Notes under the pieces: generated by a model
The model's database searches: none
Told to the model about the DNA's origin: nothing
Seen by the model: the letters and a program-made list of their open reading frames with translations, nothing else
Assembly (NCBI GenBank): GCA_964631275.1
Contig: CAZVWQ010000001.1
Span: forward strand, 62,001-126,000
DNA from: CAZVWQ01 sp964631275
GTDB taxonomy: Bacteria; Patescibacteriota; JACMRA01
Direction: 5' to 3'
Length of the DNA: 64,000 nucleotides
Made by a program: the position numbers and the translations under genes
Shown: piece after piece, positions 44,990-54,613 of the stretch
How positions within the stretch are numbered: the stretch's first letter is position 1
How the letters are laid out: every line of letters starts with the position of its first letter

Positions 44990-45060
44990 TTACTCGTTAA
45001 TAATTTACCTTAAATAAAGGTATTTATTTCCTTATGAAGAGTAAATTTTAGATACAAAGA
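44990..45060. repeat. Family B repeat copy (partial)
   Basis: TTACCTTAAATAAAGGTATTTATTTCCTTATGAAGAGTAAATTTTAG matches the central hairpin part of the family-B repeat seen at 13270 and 59650. It lies directly after the CAP gene stop codon. Confidence 0.45.
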
Positions 45061-45244
45061 ATCTACTTTTACTTATACTCAAATGCTAGAGCAAACTTGC
45101 TTCAGATGATCTTAGGGTTCTGGGCGGTAAAAGGTGGACAAGGTTATAAATGTAAAAGTTGGTAGTAACTTAGGTATAACTAAAGAAGTTAATTCTGAGA
45201 CTTTACACTTTGACGAAAAAACAAAAAAATGACAGCCTGGAACT

Positions 45245-45790
45245 ATGAAGATAGTAACCTATCCAAACCCAATCTTAGAAAATGTCTCAGCCAAAGTAGA
45301 ATTACCCTTAAGTGATGAGGATAAATTCTTGATTAGTGAGATGTGGAAAGAAGTTAGGGACACCGGCATTGGGCTTGCTGCTCCACAGGTTGGAGTTAAC
45401 AAACAAATCTGTATAATCCATCTGGATCCAGAAATTGCAGACAAAAAAGACAAAAAATTAGACTTCGTGATGATTAATCCAGAGATTACTTTCTATTCTG
45501 AATTGGAAGTAAGTATGGTTGAAGGTTGCTTGAGTTTTCCTGATGAATATTGGGAAATATATAGGCCAGCCAATATCATCGTCCAGTTCCAGACAATCTC
45601 TAACTTTGAGAATGTACTCAAGAATCCGAGCACCAAAGCCATAGTCAAGACAGAAAATCTTAAAGCCAAAGGATGGATGTCTAGAGTAATCCAACACGAA
45701 GTTGATCATCTTAATGGTAAGGTCTTTATCAAACTAGGCGGAAAAAAACTCAAAACAGAGGATCTACAGGGAAGAAAGGTCATAGATTAA
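45245..45790 (+). CDS. def: Peptide deformylase
   Basis: Removes the N-formyl group from nascent proteins. 181 residues with all three motifs: GIGLAAPQVG, EGCLSFPD (Cys metal ligand) and QHEVDHLNG (HEXXH metal ligands and catalytic Glu). An insert of about 10-15 residues lies before motif 3 (NFENVLKNPSTKAIVK). Transcribed alone, in a stretch with a slightly higher G+C content than its neighbours. ATG at 45245 is preceded by CTGGAACT, still no proper Shine-Dalgarno. Confidence 0.92.
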   Translation: MKIVTYPNPILENVSAKVELPLSDEDKFLISEMWKEVRDTGIGLAAPQVGVNKQICIIHLDPEIADKKDKKLDFVMINPEITFYSELEVSMVEGCLSFPDEYWEIYRPANIIVQFQTISNFENVLKNPSTKAIVKTENLKAKGWMSRVIQHEVDHLNGKVFIKLGGKKLKTEDLQGRKVID

Positions 45791-45984
45791 ATATTATTTT
45801 TATACTCAACTCAAATAAAATTAGGTTTAGGACCTTTGTTTTTAAAAAAAATATCTTTTAGCTCACTCTACAAAAAGAAAAATTAAATTTTTAAAAGTCT
45901 TTTTTGGTTAGAGATGGGTATGCATTAATTTAATTGTAATCAAAATATCTAGCACAAAAAAATATTTTTTGCAAATAAGATTTC

Positions 45985-46551
45985 TTACTTATGCCTCAAA
46001 TCCCACACCAAAAGCCTATTGTATGGACTTTTTAGTTGTATTTTCCAATCTGGTTCTAGGTTATTGATACTAAAAGTTAGGCTGATTATTAGTGATCCGT
46101 TTAGTTTTTTTTGTTGGTATAATTTATCCAAAACGTTTGGAGTCAAGTAACTATAGACTACAGAACCCTTTGGGATCTCATAATTGAAGACATTCTTGCG
46201 GATGAGATTTACTTTTTGCCTTTTCCATAGATTCCAAATTTTAGCAAACAAAACAGTTAGTCCATCGATTTCTACTCCAATAACTTCTTGAAAATTATGA
46301 TTTTTGGAAACCCAACCAGAAACATTAGCTAGACCTGCTCCAATTTCTACAAACTTTGTATTTTCTGTTACAATTCCAAATTCCGAATTGATTATAGCAA
46401 AGCTATCTAGAACTTTTTGGGAAGCAGTCGGAACCAGTCCGATTGTGTCTTTGTTGATCGTATAATAAATCTGAAAACACCAAAAAACAATTACAAACCA
46501 AAATAAAACTTGAAGACTTAAAAATAAAAATATCCAAATTAATGAGAGCAT
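45985..46551 (-). CDS. Membrane-anchored SAM-dependent methyltransferase-like protein
   Basis: 188 residues from ATG at 46551; a TTG at 46572 would add seven residues but is less likely. An N-terminal hydrophobic segment (about 3-25) precedes a class I methyltransferase-like domain with motif I FVEIGAGLANVSGWV, motif II-like VIGVEIDGLTV and YSYLTPNVLDKL (motif IV region). The domain is short (about 150 residues) and resembles small membrane-linked methyltransferases common in Patescibacteria. Substrate unknown. It is 62 bp downstream of the FemAB-like gene on the same strand, so they may share a transcript. Confidence 0.68.
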   Translation of the reverse strand: MLSLIWIFLFLSLQVLFWFVIVFWCFQIYYTINKDTIGLVPTASQKVLDSFAIINSEFGIVTENTKFVEIGAGLANVSGWVSKNHNFQEVIGVEIDGLTVLFAKIWNLWKRQKVNLIRKNVFNYEIPKGSVVYSYLTPNVLDKLYQQKKLNGSLIISLTFSINNLEPDWKIQLKSPYNRLLVWDLRHK

Positions 46552-46634
46552 TTGTAAACTTAATAAAAACAATGAAAAATGTTAAAAAATAGGAGTTTTA
46601 ATAGCTTTAATCTTGGTTAAAATTCAAACTGTAT

Positions 46635-47717
46635 TCACTTCCTAAAAATATTTTTGAGTTTGATCAAATTGGTAATAACTGTATATTTTGATGGTTTAAA
46701 GACAATATCAGCTGGTCCAGGAAACTCTCTAACCTCACCTCTATAGCCCCGCTTAAAATCACTAAAACTATATTTGGCCTCGTAGCCACCAAGGTCATAA
46801 AATCGCAGATCTTGACTTACTGCGTAGTTGATTGCAACTAGGTGAGTCATGTATTGACCTTTGTGAGCAAAGGATTCAATAGAATTTCCACCAAAAAGAT
46901 AAGTCAAAGTATTCTCGGTTTGAATGCCAAACCAAACAGTTTGTGGCCTACCATCTTGATCTTTAACTATAATTAATCTAGAAAAATCTTGATCGAATAA
47001 TTTGTAATAATAATCCTCTAGATGAATAGAGAATTTTTGTCTTTTAGCTGTGGCGTAATAGACTTCTAAAAAATTTTGTAAGTTTTCTTCAGTTTTGTTA
47101 GAATCAATAATCCACTTAGAATCTAAAACCTTCTTGGTATAACGGCGAATATTTTGGTTAGTATTTTGCCAAAAATCTTTTGACTGTTCATAAAAAGCTT
47201 TAAGTTTTGATATTTCGTAAGTGTTTTCTTTTACAACTGAGTTCTTAGCTACAAATGCAAACTCTAAGTCCAAAGTCATTGTTCCCAAATACTGAATTCT
47301 TTTACTTGGATATACAAATCGGTAACCGCTACGACTTTGCTCAACTAATTTCAAGCACTCTGCAAACTCTAAAGATTGATAACCAACAAAATTTAGAAAT
47401 TGATCTTCTAAGTTAAATTTTACAAAAGCAACGCCTTTTTCTTTTGATTCTTTAAGTATTAGTTCAATTAATTCTTTAAATTCTTCAATCAAAGTTTCTT
47501 TAGATATACTAGCAATTTTATGGTTATAACTAGGTATATTTATGGCATAAGCAAAACTCTCACCCAAAAACCAAGGATAAACATAAACTAAAGCGGATAA
47601 ATTTTCACTTGTGGTGTTTACAAGAAAATAGCTATGATTTTGACCGTTAGACTCTTTCCAAAAACCAGCCCAAGCTTCTTCTTGAAAAAAATATTTTGGA
47701 TATTTCAGACCTTTCAC
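46635..47717 (-). CDS. FemAB-like peptidoglycan bridge aminoacyltransferase
   Basis: 360 residues with two GNAT-like halves. The C-terminal half has YLFGGNSIESFAHKGQYM and FYDLGGYEAKYSFSDFKRGY, the family signature (YxxGGS..., FDLGGI...x...FKxGF). FemABX proteins transfer amino acids from aminoacyl-tRNA to lipid II or peptidoglycan side chains. This supports a real peptidoglycan wall with interpeptide bridges. The neighbouring methyltransferase-like gene lies downstream. Confidence 0.85.
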   Translation of the reverse strand: MKGLKYPKYFFQEEAWAGFWKESNGQNHSYFLVNTTSENLSALVYVYPWFLGESFAYAINIPSYNHKIASISKETLIEEFKELIELILKESKEKGVAFVKFNLEDQFLNFVGYQSLEFAECLKLVEQSRSGYRFVYPSKRIQYLGTMTLDLEFAFVAKNSVVKENTYEISKLKAFYEQSKDFWQNTNQNIRRYTKKVLDSKWIIDSNKTEENLQNFLEVYYATAKRQKFSIHLEDYYYKLFDQDFSRLIIVKDQDGRPQTVWFGIQTENTLTYLFGGNSIESFAHKGQYMTHLVAINYAVSQDLRFYDLGGYEAKYSFSDFKRGYRGEVREFPGPADIVFKPSKYTVITNLIKLKNIFRK

Positions 47718-47839
47718 AATACGAAAGAGTTTAAACTAAAAACTCAAAAATATCAAGTTATTCTTAATATTAAGTCAAATAAGCGTTACTCTTGCCTTAA
47801 AACAAAAAAAAATTTTAGATAGATAAATTTATAAAAAAT

Positions 47840-49285
47840 ATGGCCTTAAAATCTCGACTACAATTAATGACTTATCCAGATTCTTTGGGTGGTAATTTAG
47901 AAAATTTGCAATACATTCTTAATCAGTACCTAAAAAAAGCTGTTAGTGGGCTACATATTTTACCTTTTTATCCTTCTACCGCAGATCGTGGATTTTGTCC
48001 TACAACTCATCTAGAAATTGACCCAAACTTTGGAACCTGGGAAGATATTACAGAATTATCTAAAGACTACGAAGTAGTGGCTGATCTTATTTGTGGGCAT
48101 ATTTCTGATAAATCAGGATATTTTTTGGATTATTTAGCTAGAGAAAACGACAGCCAGTATGCTGATATTTTTTTACCACTCAAAAAAATCTATACCCAAG
48201 GATACTTAACAATTGATCAGATGAAACAAGTCTGTTATCTGACACCAATTCCACCATTTATTAATATCGAGTTTAATTCTGGAAAAAAAGAAATGCACTG
48301 GAAGACCTTCATGCCTCATCAAATAGAATTAGACGTAAATTCACCAAAAACCAGAGAATTATTTCTCAAATGGATACAAAATCATGCCAAAATGGGTATT
48401 AAAATGCTTAGATTGGACGCTCTAGAAACCGTCTGTAAAGACGAAAAGCTAGGGTTTAAACTAATTCCAAAAACCTTTGAATTTGTTAACTGGGTCATTA
48501 ACGAAGCCAAAAAACTAAATTTAGAAATTTTATGTGAAGTTTTTACTGATTATCAGACTAATTTAGAATTTATTAAAATGGGTGCTTATGTTTATGATTT
48601 TTATTTACCTGACAAAATATTTTATTCAATCTTTTCCAAAGATGCTACAGTCCTAAAAGACTGGTACAAAATATCCCCTAAACAACAAATCGCCCCTCTA
48701 ACCAACCACGATGGTATCGCTCTAGGCTGTGCAGCTGGATCTTTAAATCCTAGCCAGATAGAATTTACTAAAAATAAAATTTTTGAAAACGCTGGAGAAT
48801 CAACAATTTTAGCTAGTGGTATTGGCTCTAATAATATTTCTGTAGATAGGATCAACGCTACGCTTTTAGAAACTGTCTTTAGAAATCAGGATGAATGGCT
48901 TATTGCTCATGTTTTGCACCTATTTGCTCCTGGCATCCCACAAATATATTATAATGATTTATTAGCTCAAAGAAACGATGAAGAACTTTTTCATGAAACT
49001 GGCGAAGGTCGAAGTTTGATTAGGCACAATCATCGTATGCGTCAGATAGATCACAAATTTAAGCAACCTTTTGTACAAAAACTAATCAAAATTATGGAAC
49101 TTAGAAATAACTACCCTGCATTTGACGGAAATTTGGAAGTTGTGGATACTAGAAAAGAAAAAATTGAACTAAATTGGAAAAATAATGAATACCAAGTAAA
49201 TTTGTACATTGATTTAGATACTGGTGACATCAAAATTAAATACTTCGAACCAAAAATTAAAGCTTTTGAAATTCTAAACTTATGA
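47840..49285 (+). CDS. GH13_18 sucrose/glucosylglycerate phosphorylase-like enzyme
   Basis: 481 residues. The opening (LQLMTYPDSLGGNLENLQ, GLHILPFYPSTADRGFCPTTH, WEDI..LSKDYEVVADLICGHIS) is characteristic of GH13 subfamily 18. The nucleophile Asp is in LRLDALETVC, the acid/base Glu in LCEVFTDY and the third carboxylate in TNHDGIALGC. Subfamily members reversibly phosphorolyse sucrose, glucosylglycerol or glucosylglycerate to glucose 1-phosphate. The acceptor loop differs from classical sucrose phosphorylase (HMSWES is GHISDKSGY here), so the substrate is open. It would feed glucose 1-phosphate into the alpha-glucan system at 3.1-7.7 kb. The last 4 bp overlap the next gene. Confidence 0.83.
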   Translation: MALKSRLQLMTYPDSLGGNLENLQYILNQYLKKAVSGLHILPFYPSTADRGFCPTTHLEIDPNFGTWEDITELSKDYEVVADLICGHISDKSGYFLDYLARENDSQYADIFLPLKKIYTQGYLTIDQMKQVCYLTPIPPFINIEFNSGKKEMHWKTFMPHQIELDVNSPKTRELFLKWIQNHAKMGIKMLRLDALETVCKDEKLGFKLIPKTFEFVNWVINEAKKLNLEILCEVFTDYQTNLEFIKMGAYVYDFYLPDKIFYSIFSKDATVLKDWYKISPKQQIAPLTNHDGIALGCAAGSLNPSQIEFTKNKIFENAGESTILASGIGSNNISVDRINATLLETVFRNQDEWLIAHVLHLFAPGIPQIYYNDLLAQRNDEELFHETGEGRSLIRHNHRMRQIDHKFKQPFVQKLIKIMELRNNYPAFDGNLEVVDTRKEKIELNWKNNEYQVNLYIDLDTGDIKIKYFEPKIKAFEILNL

Positions 49286-49680
49286 TCCGAGCAACACTTT
49301 TTTTTGTAATTAATATTTTACTTTTATTTTTACTTAGTAATTTGTTAGATAATTTTCAATTAAGCAGTATTCTTTCGGGAGTTGTCTTTCTTTTTGTTTT
49401 GACATTCTTAGATTGGACCTTATTGCCTTTACTTAAGCTTTTTAGCTTACCAATTAATCTACTTACTTTTGGTTTTATTGGTTGGTTAATTAATTTGTTT
49501 GGGATTTGGTTAGCTTCTATTTTAGTTAATGGTATTGATTTTGATGGTAATAGTGTAGAGTTTTTCTTTAGTTTAGTTTTAGTTTCTTTGGTTTTGTCCG
49601 TTGTTAGTCCAGCAGTACGAGGCTTGCTTGGAAGTAGAGACAATCCTAGCCACAGTTCTAGCAATGATTATCATAGATAA
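49282..49680 (+). CDS. YvlD/phage holin superfamily IV-like membrane protein
   Basis: 132 residues with four hydrophobic helices. LDWTLLPLLKLFSLPINLLTFGFIGWLIN matches the Phage_holin_4_2/YvlD pattern (PxLKLLxLPxNLLTFGLxxxxxN). The name comes from similarity to holins; in chromosomes the role is unknown. It overlaps the GH13_18 gene by 4 bp (ATGA), so translation is coupled. Ser/His-rich hydrophilic C-terminus. Confidence 0.75.
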   Translation: MIRATLFFVINILLLFLLSNLLDNFQLSSILSGVVFLFVLTFLDWTLLPLLKLFSLPINLLTFGFIGWLINLFGIWLASILVNGIDFDGNSVEFFFSLVLVSLVLSVVSPAVRGLLGSRDNPSHSSSNDYHR

Positions 49681-49935
49681 TAGAGTTGCCTTATAGCTGA
49701 TCCCCAAAACAAATTAGACGTTTTAACCTAGTAAAACCATCTTGCTCGTTTGACTAGACCTTGCTTCTATTGTTTTCTGAATAAGTCTTTTTTCCAAAAC
49801 TCAAAAAAATAAGTTACTTTTTACTTATTTAGTCAAAAAAGTACTAATCAAAAAAGTATTGAATTTATAGAAACTACCATCTTTGCTTTATTTAATCAAA
49901 AAAAGCTTTTAAAATATTATATCTAAAAAATTTAT

Positions 49936-50853
49936 GTGAATAAAAAAACAACACCAAAAATCTCTTTTTTGATAACCGCTTTTGATGAAGCAAAAACAAT
50001 TGCCAACTGTTTAGATACTTTAATTTCTCCTAAATTTGTTGAGGGTAAATATGATTTTGAAATTTTACTAGCCTGTCCAGATAAAGAAACTCACGAAACA
50101 GCAAAAAAAGCTCTAAAAAAAAGAGGCTTAGAAAATAAGCTCATACACGTCAAAGATCAAAAAAAAGGTAAACCTATGGCTTTGAATTTGTTATTTCACA
50201 AAGCTAGTGGAGATTATTGGATTTTGACTGATGGTGACACTTACTTTGATAAAAATGCAAGTACTAATTTGATTAAAAAAATATCAAAGAAAAATCTAGA
50301 TTTAGTCTCTGGTAGGCCAATCTCAGCTGACAAAAAAGATAATTTTTGGGGTTATATAGGTCATTTACTAGCTAATGCCGCCCATCAAAGAAGGTCTGAG
50401 GGTAGTTTTTTTCCAGCTAGTGGATATCTAATGGCCATAAAAGCTAGGCAACTTAGATTACCAAGTAAATGTTTATCTGATGATGCTTATATTTCTTATA
50501 ATATTTATAATTCTAAAGGTAAAGTTGGCTATTCTCCAGAATCTAAGGTTTATATAAAATATGCTAATAATCTCAAAGATTTTTTAATCCAAAAAAAAAG
50601 ATCAGTAGGAGGTTTTGTACAACTCTTAGAGTATCCAGAAATTCAAGTCAAAAAAAAACCAACAAGATCAATATGGATAGAAATTAGCTATGTATTTTTT
50701 CCTATCAAATATGCTCAAAACTTACAGCAATTAATTTGGTCTTTGGGTCTTTATCCACTTAGACTTTATATGTGGGTATTAATTTTTTGGGAAAGAAAAA
50801 TTTTACAAAAATCCTTTACAAAAACTTGGCAAAGGGTAGAAAGTACAAAATAG
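49936..50853 (+). CDS. Glycosyltransferase family 2
   Basis: 305 residues, GTG start; the ATG two bases earlier leads straight into TGA. GT-A fold with ISFLITAFDEAKTIANCLDTL, KKGKPMALNLL, LTDGDTYFDKNA (DxD region) and a downstream SDDAYISYNIY acidic motif. Two C-terminal segments (about 245-290) are amphipathic or hydrophobic and may associate with the membrane. Likely acts in surface polysaccharide or glycolipid synthesis. Mono-cistronic, after a 255-bp gap carrying a TATAGCTGATCCCC family-A terminus at 49694. Confidence 0.82.
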   Translation: MNKKTTPKISFLITAFDEAKTIANCLDTLISPKFVEGKYDFEILLACPDKETHETAKKALKKRGLENKLIHVKDQKKGKPMALNLLFHKASGDYWILTDGDTYFDKNASTNLIKKISKKNLDLVSGRPISADKKDNFWGYIGHLLANAAHQRRSEGSFFPASGYLMAIKARQLRLPSKCLSDDAYISYNIYNSKGKVGYSPESKVYIKYANNLKDFLIQKKRSVGGFVQLLEYPEIQVKKKPTRSIWIEISYVFFPIKYAQNLQQLIWSLGLYPLRLYMWVLIFWERKILQKSFTKTWQRVESTK

Positions 50854-50932
50854 GTTTTTATTATAGCTAAGTCATATACGACTTATACATTTTGAACAAT
50901 CACAAAAAGTCTAATTGCAAACAGTTTTATGT

Positions 50933-52171
50933 CTAGGTTTCATGTCTTTTTTCATCTTCTTTTAGCGCTCCAGTAAGGTTAGCGACATTTTGCCTAGTAA
51001 AAAACCCATGATAGCCGTCGAACCTTTGGATATATTCTGTGGCCCAACCAAAAAGTCTACTTCTTTTCATAAAAATTTGCCTCAAACCTTCCTCTCTATC
51101 ACCAAAAAGTACTCCAGCCATTTCTGGTTTTTGAGATATAACGTATTCGACAACTTTATCGATATTAAACTTTCCATCACCGAAATCTGGAATCTCAAAA
51201 GCAATGTGATGCAATGACCGACCAAAATTATAAGCATAAATATCTGTAGTATTATAAATTTCTTCTAAAAAATTAACCACAAAACCATTATTACCAGCAG
51301 TAAATACTTTAGCAGGGAAGTATCTTTCAGGAGTATGATAGATATTACGCGTAGGATTTGTTGAGCTATTTTGCTCTTCAATATTATAAGCTCCCCAAGG
51401 ATAGTATGGAGCTAGTTTTATAATTTCTAATATTGCATTTTCTCTATCTTGACTCATGATTCGAGTAGCAATGTGATCAATTGGATTCATTAGTTCATAA
51501 ACTCCAGCTAATTTTTGTTCTTCTTTAGTTTTGATAATTTCTTCTAAAAAATCTTCAGGTTCACTAAAGACTCGGTTAGAGTTTAAGTATATTTCTTTGG
51601 TTTGATTGAAGTGTTGAACATACTTTATAGTGTTTTGGGTATAGGCCGAGGGATAAGTCTCAAGATAAATTTGGCCTTCTTGCTGACTTCCTTGGATTTC
51701 TTCAGTCATAAAATGAACTCCAGCTGCTTTTAGGTGAGTAAAAATCTCTTCTAAATTTTTGACTTCTAAAGTTTCTCCGATATATCTAGCCCAGCTATTA
51801 CGTCTATTAGGAGCGACTTGATTCATATACCAAAAAACGTCTTTGGATTTGTTTTCTTTAGGTTCACGGATTAGGATTTTAGGAACTTTAGTATCCCTAG
51901 AATAATTAAGAACTGAACAAAAATAATCCTGACTCTCAAAACTATATTCGTAATCATATCCCTGCATAGTTAAAATTTCTTTGACAGCTTGATGACGTTT
52001 ACCAAAGTCCACCTGAGTAGTAATATAACTGAATTCAGAAAAATTTTGTTCTAAACCTTGTTGTTGCCTCCAGTCGTATAGCTTACTAAGATAGTACCAA
52101 AAATAATCTGAATTGGTTTTTGTACCATTATAAGGTCCATAGCGACCGTTTATGGATGGTTGGTAATACAT
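50933..52171 (-). CDS. HPPD-like VOC-superfamily non-haem iron protein
   Basis: 412 residues. The C-terminal half matches the catalytic domain of 4-hydroxyphenylpyruvate dioxygenase: IDHIATRI (His233), SLHHIAFEIPD (His322), GVLFGDREEGLRQIF (HPPD: GILVDRDEEGYLLQIF) and TEYIQRFDG (Glu379; HPPD: FFEIIQR) with a closing GxFxxxNVANLxxAL helix. The three residues form the 2-His-1-Glu iron site. The N-terminal half (1-220) would be the pseudo-symmetric VOC domain but is highly diverged. HPPD degrades tyrosine; no other tyrosine catabolism genes are present, and the substrate is unknown. Surroundings give no pathway hint. Confidence 0.68.
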   Translation of the reverse strand: MYYQPSINGRYGPYNGTKTNSDYFWYYLSKLYDWRQQQGLEQNFSEFSYITTQVDFGKRHQAVKEILTMQGYDYEYSFESQDYFCSVLNYSRDTKVPKILIREPKENKSKDVFWYMNQVAPNRRNSWARYIGETLEVKNLEEIFTHLKAAGVHFMTEEIQGSQQEGQIYLETYPSAYTQNTIKYVQHFNQTKEIYLNSNRVFSEPEDFLEEIIKTKEEQKLAGVYELMNPIDHIATRIMSQDRENAILEIIKLAPYYPWGAYNIEEQNSSTNPTRNIYHTPERYFPAKVFTAGNNGFVVNFLEEIYNTTDIYAYNFGRSLHHIAFEIPDFGDGKFNIDKVVEYVISQKPEMAGVLFGDREEGLRQIFMKRSRLFGWATEYIQRFDGYHGFFTRQNVANLTGALKEDEKRHET

Positions 52172-52408
52172 AAAATTTAGGTTTGATTAAAATTAATAAT
52201 TTCAAATTAAATTCTAAACTTAGATTGGTCAAGGTAGGCTGTTTAATTCACTTCTTAAGTTTTTTCTAAAACATTAACTATAAGGAAAAGTATAAGATAA
52301 AAAGTAAATAAGGTTAGATTATTTTAAAGCAAGATTAACAAAAAGATTAAGATTTTGATGCAAGAAATTTACTAACGCAAAAAAAGAGTAAGTAGATAGA
52401 TATTAATA

Positions 52409-54466
52409 TTATATTAACACTTTAAAATCCACAATATTTCCACCTGTATCTTGAGTACATATATATGGGTTTATATCTATTGATTCAATTTCTGGAACCA
52501 AAAGCACAAATTGAGTTAATTTATAAATAGTTTCTAACAAAATTTCTGTTTGATAAAACTTGTTTCTATAGCCATTCAAAAATTTCCAAACTTTAGTTTC
52601 CGCAAAAGCTACTTTGATTCTATCCCTTGTAATTGGAATTGGGCTAAGAGTTAAATCACTCAAAACTTCTGTATAAATTCCACCACTACCAACTACTAAA
52701 CTATGTCCAAATTGTTGATCTTTATTTATTCCAATAAAAACTTCAATTCCTTTTTTAATCATTTTTTGAATAATTATTTTTTTATCAGAAAATTGTTGTA
52801 CAAAGTTTAGAAGATCATCTTTTGATTCTAAACCGATTTTTACCATAGATTTATCTGTGCGATGTAGAGTATTAGCAGAAACAACTTTAACTACAGATTG
52901 CGAACCAAATTGATTATATAAATCTTCATAGTTATTTTGATTCACAAATTCAAATTCGACTAAAGACAGATCTAAAAGTTGAGAAATTTTGTTTAATGTA
53001 GAAAATTCTAAAGAAGGTAGGTTATTTTTTTTGGTCTCTTGGATTTCTAACCTAATTTCTTTTAGCTTATCTTGATTAACTTTTATTTCGATAGGTTTTA
53101 AAAAAGTTAAATTTTTACTTTCTAAACTAAATTGCCTAAGATTTTCTAAGGCTTCTAAAGCATCTAAAGGTGAGTTAAAATAAGGTAGGTTATTTTTTTT
53201 AAAAATTTCTATAGCTCCTGCAATTTTATTGCCACCCAAAAACACTGGTAAAATTACTTTATTTTCGTATTCTTGGCTTAATTGAACAATCATTTGAGCT
53301 GTTAATTCGACCTGGCTATTAGCTTGTGGGGTTAGAATTACAATAACTGTATTGATCTTAGAATCTTCTAAAAGAATCTGTAAACTTTGAAAATATCTAT
53401 TTGCCTCAGCATCTCCAAGAATATCGATTGGATTATGAATGCTACTAGCCAAAGGAAGTATAGAGATAAGTTTTTGCTGAGTTTGCTGACTAATTTTTGA
53501 GGCTTTTAATTTGGTTTTTGCTAAGCCATCCAAGGTCAGAACACCAGCTCCTCCAGCATTAGTTAGAATTACTAAATTGTTTTCTTTAAGTTCATTAAAT
53601 CTAGAAAAAAGAAAAATAGTATTAAAAAATTCACTCAAAGATTTAGGTTGAATAGTATTAATTTCTGATAAATACATTGCAGCAACTTTTTCATTGCCAG
53701 CTATAGAACCAGTATGAGAACTTATAGCTTTTTTGGTTTCTTCAGTTTTCCCTGATTTTATAAGGATAATCGGTTTATTAGAATTTGCAATTGTTTTAAT
53801 AAATTCTTCTGCTCGATTAAATCCTTCTAGATACAAAGCTATTTGCTCAATTTCTGGATCAGATTGAAAATAATTCACAAAATCTACCTCATCCAAATCA
53901 GACTTATTACCTAAGCTAACAACTTTATTAAACCCAAAACCTTTAGCTTCGGCCATATCCAAAAAAGAGCTAATCAAAGCTCCCGATTGAGAAATCAAAG
54001 CAGCTTTACCAGTAATCTTAGGAGTAAATCCAAAAGATCCATTAAATCTTAAAGTCGAATCTGAAAGATTCATCAGTCCAAGGCAATTTGGACCAATCAG
54101 TCGAATTTTGTTTTTATTAGCAATTTCTAGAATTTTATCTTCTAACTCTAAATTACCAGATTCTTTGAATCCAGCCGAAATAATAGTTGCAAACTTAGTT
54201 CTTCGGTTACCTAAATTTTGGAGAGTATTAGGAACATATTTTGCTGGAATGGCAATTATAGCCAAATCTATATCTTCAAAAATATCTGTAATTTGATTAT
54301 AGACTGGATGGTCTAAGATTTTTTTTTCTTTAGGATTAACTAAAAATAAACTGCCTTGATACCTAGAATTAAGAATATTTTTACTGATTATGTGCCCAAT
54401 TTTAGTAGGCTCATTGGAGGCTCCGATTACGGCAATCGATTCAGGGTAAAATAGTTTTTTTAGCAT
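52409..54466 (-). CDS. acd: ADP-forming acetate/acyl-CoA synthetase (fused alpha-beta)
   Basis: 685 residues. Order: CoA-binding Rossmann domain (FYPESIAVIGASNEPTKIGH, NPKEKKILDHPVY), ligase-CoA domain with AALISQSGALISSFLD and the KSGKTEETKKAISSHTGSIAG segment holding the phospho-histidine region, then an ATP-grasp domain (about 480-685; VVKVVSANTLHRTDK, GSGGIYTEVLSD, DINPYI). The enzyme converts acyl-CoA, ADP and phosphate to the acid, CoA and ATP, a substrate-level phosphorylation step in fermentation. Alpha and beta are fused in one chain as in many archaea and Patescibacteria. The ATP-grasp portion is shorter than in some homologues. Confidence 0.88.
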   Translation of the reverse strand: MLKKLFYPESIAVIGASNEPTKIGHIISKNILNSRYQGSLFLVNPKEKKILDHPVYNQITDIFEDIDLAIIAIPAKYVPNTLQNLGNRRTKFATIISAGFKESGNLELEDKILEIANKNKIRLIGPNCLGLMNLSDSTLRFNGSFGFTPKITGKAALISQSGALISSFLDMAEAKGFGFNKVVSLGNKSDLDEVDFVNYFQSDPEIEQIALYLEGFNRAEEFIKTIANSNKPIILIKSGKTEETKKAISSHTGSIAGNEKVAAMYLSEINTIQPKSLSEFFNTIFLFSRFNELKENNLVILTNAGGAGVLTLDGLAKTKLKASKISQQTQQKLISILPLASSIHNPIDILGDAEANRYFQSLQILLEDSKINTVIVILTPQANSQVELTAQMIVQLSQEYENKVILPVFLGGNKIAGAIEIFKKNNLPYFNSPLDALEALENLRQFSLESKNLTFLKPIEIKVNQDKLKEIRLEIQETKKNNLPSLEFSTLNKISQLLDLSLVEFEFVNQNNYEDLYNQFGSQSVVKVVSANTLHRTDKSMVKIGLESKDDLLNFVQQFSDKKIIIQKMIKKGIEVFIGINKDQQFGHSLVVGSGGIYTEVLSDLTLSPIPITRDRIKVAFAETKVWKFLNGYRNKFYQTEILLETIYKLTQFVLLVPEIESIDINPYICTQDTGGNIVDFKVLI

Positions 54467-54613
54467 TTAGTTTTGTTTAAAGATTTTTAAATCAGTTAAT
54501 AATATATAAACTTTGGCAAAGATGTAATTAAAATCTATTCTAAATTAACTTTTTTAGCAAATTTAAGCACAAAAAATAACTCTAAAAAGAGTTTCAATTT
54601 GTTTTATATTTGG

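Noticed and set aside
45823..45842. AGGT...ACCT hairpin plus T-rich run after def as a terminator
   Set aside because: Only a 4-bp stem; could be chance in A+T-rich DNA.
49282..49680. Prophage signal from the holin-like protein
   Set aside because: No other phage genes nearby and the YvlD-like family is common in chromosomes; overlap with GH13_18 argues for an ordinary operon.
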